This document shows, one piece after another, positions 35,821 to 38,883 of a DNA stretch of 38,883 nt (the stretch's first letter is position 1; every line of letters starts with the position of its first letter). The position numbers and the translations under genes were made by a program. The stretch comes from Clostridia bacterium (lineage in GTDB: Bacteria > Bacillota > Clostridia > Oscillospirales > Acutalibacteraceae), in the NCBI GenBank assembly GCA_017410585.1, contig JAFQQM010000059.1, forward strand, positions 1 to 38,883. Direction: 5' to 3'. The notes under the pieces were generated by a model, which did not search any database, was not told the DNA's origin, and saw nothing but the letters and a program-made list of their open reading frames with translations.

Positions 35821-35844
35821 CATTTTTTCGTGTCGGAAACGGGT

Positions 35845-36570
35845 TTATTTCAGCGGATCTTTGGCGATCTTCGCGCTCTGGCGCGGATAGGCGGGCGGGG
35901 TGGGCTTTTCCTTGGAAATACGCAGGATGACCCGTTCCTCGCTGTCGCCGTTTTTATTGGGCGGCAACCGCAAACGGTGTACGTCACCGAGTTGGCCGCC
36001 CAGTTTTTTGATCGCCCCTTCGGCGGCCGCCAACTCGTCGGCGGCGGAAGGGCCTTTCATTGCCAAAAACTGCCCCCCGATTTTTACGTACGGCAGGCAA
36101 TATTCCGAAAGCACCGGCAATGCCGCTACCGCGCGGGCAGTGGCTACGTCGAATTTCTCGCGCAGTTCTTTGCGGCGGGCGCCTTCCTCCGCACGGGCAT
36201 GGACGGTGACCGCCTTCAGCCCTAAATCGTCGCACACCGCCTGCAAAAACACCAGCCGTTTGTTCAGGCTGTCGAGCAAGGTCACCTTCATATCGGGGCG
36301 GAGGATCGCCAGCGGAATGGCGGGAAATCCCGCGCCGGTGCCGACGTCGATCAGCGAGAACGCCCCCTGCGGCAATAACGGCGCCGCCGACAGGCTATCG
36401 GCAAAATGCTTGACCGCCACGTCGTGCGGGTCGGTGATGGCGGTGAGATTCATTTTTTCGTTCCATTCGACCAGCAGTTCCGCATAGCGGTCGAGTTGTT
36501 GCAACTGGCGGTCGGAAAGGGTGACGCCGACCGCGGCGGCGGCATCACGCATCTGTTGCAGATCGATCAT
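35845..36570 (-). CDS. rsmG: 16S rRNA (guanine527-N7)-methyltransferase RsmG
   Basis: GidB: methylates G527 of 16S rRNA with SAM; loss gives low-level streptomycin resistance in other bacteria. The protein has 241 residues. The family segment is YAELLVEWNEKMNLTAITDP (about 29-48), then HFADSLS, the SAM loop LIDVGTGAGFPAIPLAI (about 73-89), and the later motifs VTLLDSLNKR and VATARAVAALPVL. The start codon overlaps the stop of the upstream DUF1294 gene (ATGA), showing translational coupling. Part of the mnmG-DUF1294-rsmG-noc unit. Confidence 0.97.
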   Translation of the reverse strand: MIDLQQMRDAAAAVGVTLSDRQLQQLDRYAELLVEWNEKMNLTAITDPHDVAVKHFADSLSAAPLLPQGAFSLIDVGTGAGFPAIPLAILRPDMKVTLLDSLNKRLVFLQAVCDDLGLKAVTVHARAEEGARRKELREKFDVATARAVAALPVLSEYCLPYVKIGGQFLAMKGPSAADELAAAEGAIKKLGGQLGDVHRLRLPPNKNGDSEERVILRISKEKPTPPAYPRQSAKIAKDPLK

Positions 36571-36845
36571 ATAAACTCCTTATTTAACAGCAACACGACG
36601 ATGACGATGACGTGCAAGACCACAAAAACGGGCAACCCCACCATAAATAACTTGTGCCGTGTTTTGTGACGGATGAGTTTCATACACACCCATTCGGCGG
36701 CGGCACCGCCCAACAGTCCGAGCAACAGCAACCAGATCTCCGGCACGCGCTCGTCCTTGGATTTGGCGGCGTTTTTGTCCGCGACCGTCACCCAAACGGT
36801 CAGCGCCGAGAGGATGAGGAGGTACATCGGGATGATCTCTTTCAT
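36567..36845 (-). CDS. DUF1294-family small membrane protein
   Basis: A 92-residue protein with about three hydrophobic segments: MYLLILSALTVWV, EIWLLLLGLLGGAAAEWVCM and LPVFVVLHVIVIVVLLL. The polar signature KLIRHKTRHKLFMVGLP between the second and third matches DUF1294 as I know it. The ATG at 36845 follows GGAGG and overlaps the mnmG stop as ATGA; its own stop overlaps the rsmG start as ATGA. It is therefore firmly inside the mnmG-rsmG operon, where usually nothing intervenes. Function unknown. Confidence 0.8.
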   Translation of the reverse strand: MKEIIPMYLLILSALTVWVTVADKNAAKSKDERVPEIWLLLLGLLGGAAAEWVCMKLIRHKTRHKLFMVGLPVFVVLHVIVIVVLLLNKEFI

Positions 36846-38716
36846 CGGCCCGCCTCCTTTTGTGACAACCACAAGATCAGCACCGAGATATCCGATGGGC
36901 TGACCCCCGAGATACGGGATGCTTGCCCGACCGAGAGCGGCCGGATGGCGGAGAGTTTTTCCTGCGCTTCCAACCGCAATCCGTGGATGGCGGTGTAATC
37001 GATATCTTCCGGCAACAACCGCTTTTCCAACCGCCGCATCTCGCGGATGGCCGCGAGTTCACGGCGGATGTATCCTTCGTATTTCAACTCGGTCTCCACC
37101 TGCTCCCGCGTCAGACGCGAAAGCGGCGGGCGGTCAGGGTCGACAGGGGATAGTTTTTCGTAATCCAGTTGCGGGCGTTTGAGCAGGTCGATCAGCCGCA
37201 CACCGGTGGACACCGGCGTGGTGCCGGCCGCCACCAGCAATTCGTTGAGTTGTGCCGTGGGAGGGATCACCGTTTTTTCCAGCCGTTGTAATTCTGCCTG
37301 CTTGGCGGCTTGGCGGGCGGTAAACCGCTCCCAGCGGGTGTCGGATACCAGACCGACCCGCCGACCGATGGGGGTCAACCGTTCGTCGGCATTGTCCTGC
37401 CGCAGTACCAATCGGTACTCCGAGCGGGAGGTCATCATACGGTAGGGGTCCATACACCCTTTGGTAACGAGATCGTCGATGAGGGTGCCGATGTAACCGT
37501 CGGCGCGGTCAAGCACCAACGGCGGTTCGCCTTTGATCTTGAGAGCCGCGTTGATACCGGCGATCAACCCTTGCGCGGCCGCTTCCTCGTAGCCGGAACT
37601 GCCGTTAAACTGTCCCGCCCCGTACAGACCGGACAGGTGCTTAAATTCCAGCGTCGGTTGCAGTTGTGTCGGGTCACAGCAATCGTATTCGATGGCATAG
37701 CCGGGACGCATCACCTGCACGTGTTCCAAACCGGGGATGGTCTGCAACAACGCCTGCTGTACGTCCACCGGCAGGGAAGAGGACAACCCCTGCAGATACA
37801 TCTCGTCGGTCTTTTCGCCGCACGGTTCGATGAACACCTGATGCCGTTCCTTGTCCGCAAACCGGACGATCTTGGTCTCGATGCTGGGGCAATACCGCGG
37901 GCCTTCGCCCTGAATGGTGCCGTCATACAGCGGCGAGCGGGCGAGATTATCAAGGATCACCTGCTTGGTGTCGTTATTGGTCCAAGTGATGTGACAGCAC
38001 AGTTTGTTGGTGGGCGGGGTCTCGGTCTCAAACGAGAACGGGATGACCGGCTCGTCCCCCGGTTGCACTTCCAAACCGCTGAAATCGATGGACGATTTCA
38101 GCACACGCGCCGGCGTGCCGGTCTTAAACCGGCGGGTGGCGATCTGCAACCGCCCCAGCGCTTTGGTCAGTTCGGTGGCGGCGAACATCCCGTCGGGGCC
38201 GCCGTCGTAACTGACGTCGCCGACAAAAATACGCCCGCCGAGGAAGGTGCCGGTGGCGAGGATCACGGCTTTGACGCGATATTGTGCTTCCAACCGCGTG
38301 GTCAACAGCCAGCCGCCGTCTTCCGGTTGCAGATCGGTGATCTCCGCCTGCAACACCGCCAGATTTTCGGTGGTCTCCACCGTTTGTTTCATCGTCGCGG
38401 AATAATCGCGGCGGTCGATCTGCGCCCGCAGCGAATGCACCGCCGGCCCTTTGCCGCGGTTGAGCATCCGCGATTGCAGGGTGTTGGCGTCCGCCGCCTT
38501 GCCCATCTCGCCGCCGAGTGCGTCGATCTCTCGCACCAGATGTCCTTTGGCGGTGCCGCCGATGGAGGGATTGCAGGGCATATTGCCCACCCAATCCATA
38601 TTGATCGTAAATAGCGCTGTCCGACAGCCGAGTCGGGCGGCGGCCAATGCCGCTTCCAAGCCGGCGTGTCCGGCGCCGATGACCGCAATATCGTACGTGC
38701 CGGCGAAAAACAGCAT
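36842..38716 (-). CDS. mnmG: tRNA uridine-5-carboxymethylaminomethyl synthesis enzyme MnmG (GidA)
   Basis: FAD-dependent enzyme that, with the GTPase MnmE, modifies U34 of several tRNAs. The protein has 624 residues, the normal length. FAD-binding VIGAGHAGLEAALAAARLG (about 12-30) is followed by NMPCNPSIGGTAKGHLVREI (about 45-64), the first family signature, GPAVHSLRAQIDR, and the second signature GPRYCPSIETKIVRF (about 268-282). The C-terminal helical domain that contacts MnmE is present (EGYIRRELAAI, ISGVSPSDISVLILWL). The ATG follows GAGGTGG and a strong promoter stands 30 bp upstream. mnmE would be expected beyond the right edge. Confidence 0.98.
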   Translation of the reverse strand: MLFFAGTYDIAVIGAGHAGLEAALAAARLGCRTALFTINMDWVGNMPCNPSIGGTAKGHLVREIDALGGEMGKAADANTLQSRMLNRGKGPAVHSLRAQIDRRDYSATMKQTVETTENLAVLQAEITDLQPEDGGWLLTTRLEAQYRVKAVILATGTFLGGRIFVGDVSYDGGPDGMFAATELTKALGRLQIATRRFKTGTPARVLKSSIDFSGLEVQPGDEPVIPFSFETETPPTNKLCCHITWTNNDTKQVILDNLARSPLYDGTIQGEGPRYCPSIETKIVRFADKERHQVFIEPCGEKTDEMYLQGLSSSLPVDVQQALLQTIPGLEHVQVMRPGYAIEYDCCDPTQLQPTLEFKHLSGLYGAGQFNGSSGYEEAAAQGLIAGINAALKIKGEPPLVLDRADGYIGTLIDDLVTKGCMDPYRMMTSRSEYRLVLRQDNADERLTPIGRRVGLVSDTRWERFTARQAAKQAELQRLEKTVIPPTAQLNELLVAAGTTPVSTGVRLIDLLKRPQLDYEKLSPVDPDRPPLSRLTREQVETELKYEGYIRRELAAIREMRRLEKRLLPEDIDYTAIHGLRLEAQEKLSAIRPLSVGQASRISGVSPSDISVLILWLSQKEAGR

Positions 38717-38740
38717 ACCGCCACCTCACTTTCTGTTATC

Positions 38741-38769
38741 ATTATACCATAAGCGAGCCGAACTCGCAA
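38741..38769 (-). promoter_or_regulatory. SigA-type promoter of the mnmG-DUF1294-rsmG(-noc) unit
   Basis: Minus strand: TTGCGA (38769-38764), 17-bp spacer, TATAAT (38746-38741) with TATGG before it. Confidence 0.8.
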
Positions 38770-38805
38770 CGGTTTTTTGAAAGAAACCGGCGCGATACGG
38801 CCTCT

Positions 38806-38840
38806 GATTGCTCGTCATACGCCAGTATGCGCTCGCAATC
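38806..38840. repeat. Palindrome at the right edge
   Basis: GATTGC..CATAC-GCCA-GTATG..GCAATC. It lies in the last 110 bp of the window, which contain no ORF with coding character. AACCGTTTTC..AAAAAAC-type sequences occur on both sides, so this may be part of another dispersed element cut by the edge. Confidence 0.45.
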
Positions 38841-38883
38841 ATCGTTGTCTCGCTAACCGTTTTCTTTTCAAAAAACTGCTTTG

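Overview
The window looks like chromosomal DNA of a GC-rich, spore-forming member of the Clostridia, probably Oscillospirales/Ruminococcaceae-like. The signs are: sporulation genes (gpr, spoIIP, a BofC-like protein); the Gram-positive order darA-holB-ricT; Noc next to rsmG and mnmG; an anaerobic pyruvate:ferredoxin oxidoreductase and 2[4Fe-4S] ferredoxin; good SigA-type promoters; and abundant short palindromic repeats of a kind I associate with this group. No rRNA or tRNA gene was seen. The assignment to a family is inference.

Layout. 1-2.7 kb: chaperones dnaK (5' end cut by the window) and dnaJ. 2.7-3.7 kb: an accessory pocket with a small HTH regulator divergent from a small ORF, bracketed by two nearly identical palindromic repeats. 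3.7-10.7 kb: three enzymes of the PEP-pyruvate node, namely enolase (minus), pyruvate:ferredoxin oxidoreductase and GTP-type PEP carboxykinase (plus), each with its own signals. 10.7-11.1 kb: a non-coding stretch of repeats and terminators. 11.1-15.0 kb: secA-ychF (minus). 15.2-16.1 kb: tRNA-dihydrouridine synthase.

16.15-19.8 kb is an AT-rich island unlike the rest. It holds an SGNH hydrolase, a structured RNA or inverted-repeat element followed by an intrinsic terminator just ahead of an acyl-CoA ligase-like enzyme, and a 3' gene remnant. A 15-bp sequence lies in inverted orientation at its two edges.

19.8-24.6 kb: a ROK-like ASKHA protein (minus), an S1-domain protein, a CPBP membrane protease, tadA and rsmA. 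24.65-24.82 kb: a compact array of GTGAAGT/ACTTCAC heptamers separated by different mini-hairpins. 25.0-27.3 kb: a class A penicillin-binding protein (minus). 27.4-29.4 kb: a BofC-like protein, rsmE, a HAD phosphatase and a 55-aa ferredoxin. 29.5-31.7 kb: darA-holB-ricT. 31.8-32.9 kb: queG-like reductase and rpsT. 33.1-35.0 kb: gpr and spoIIP. 35.0-38.7 kb: mnmG, a DUF1294 protein, rsmG and noc (minus), with a hairpin that masks the noc ribosome-binding site.

Most of the window is housekeeping. The points most worth a second look are the leader RNA/attenuator of the AT-rich island, the repeat-bracketed HTH pair, the palindromic repeat family with compensatory stem changes, and the heptamer/hairpin array.
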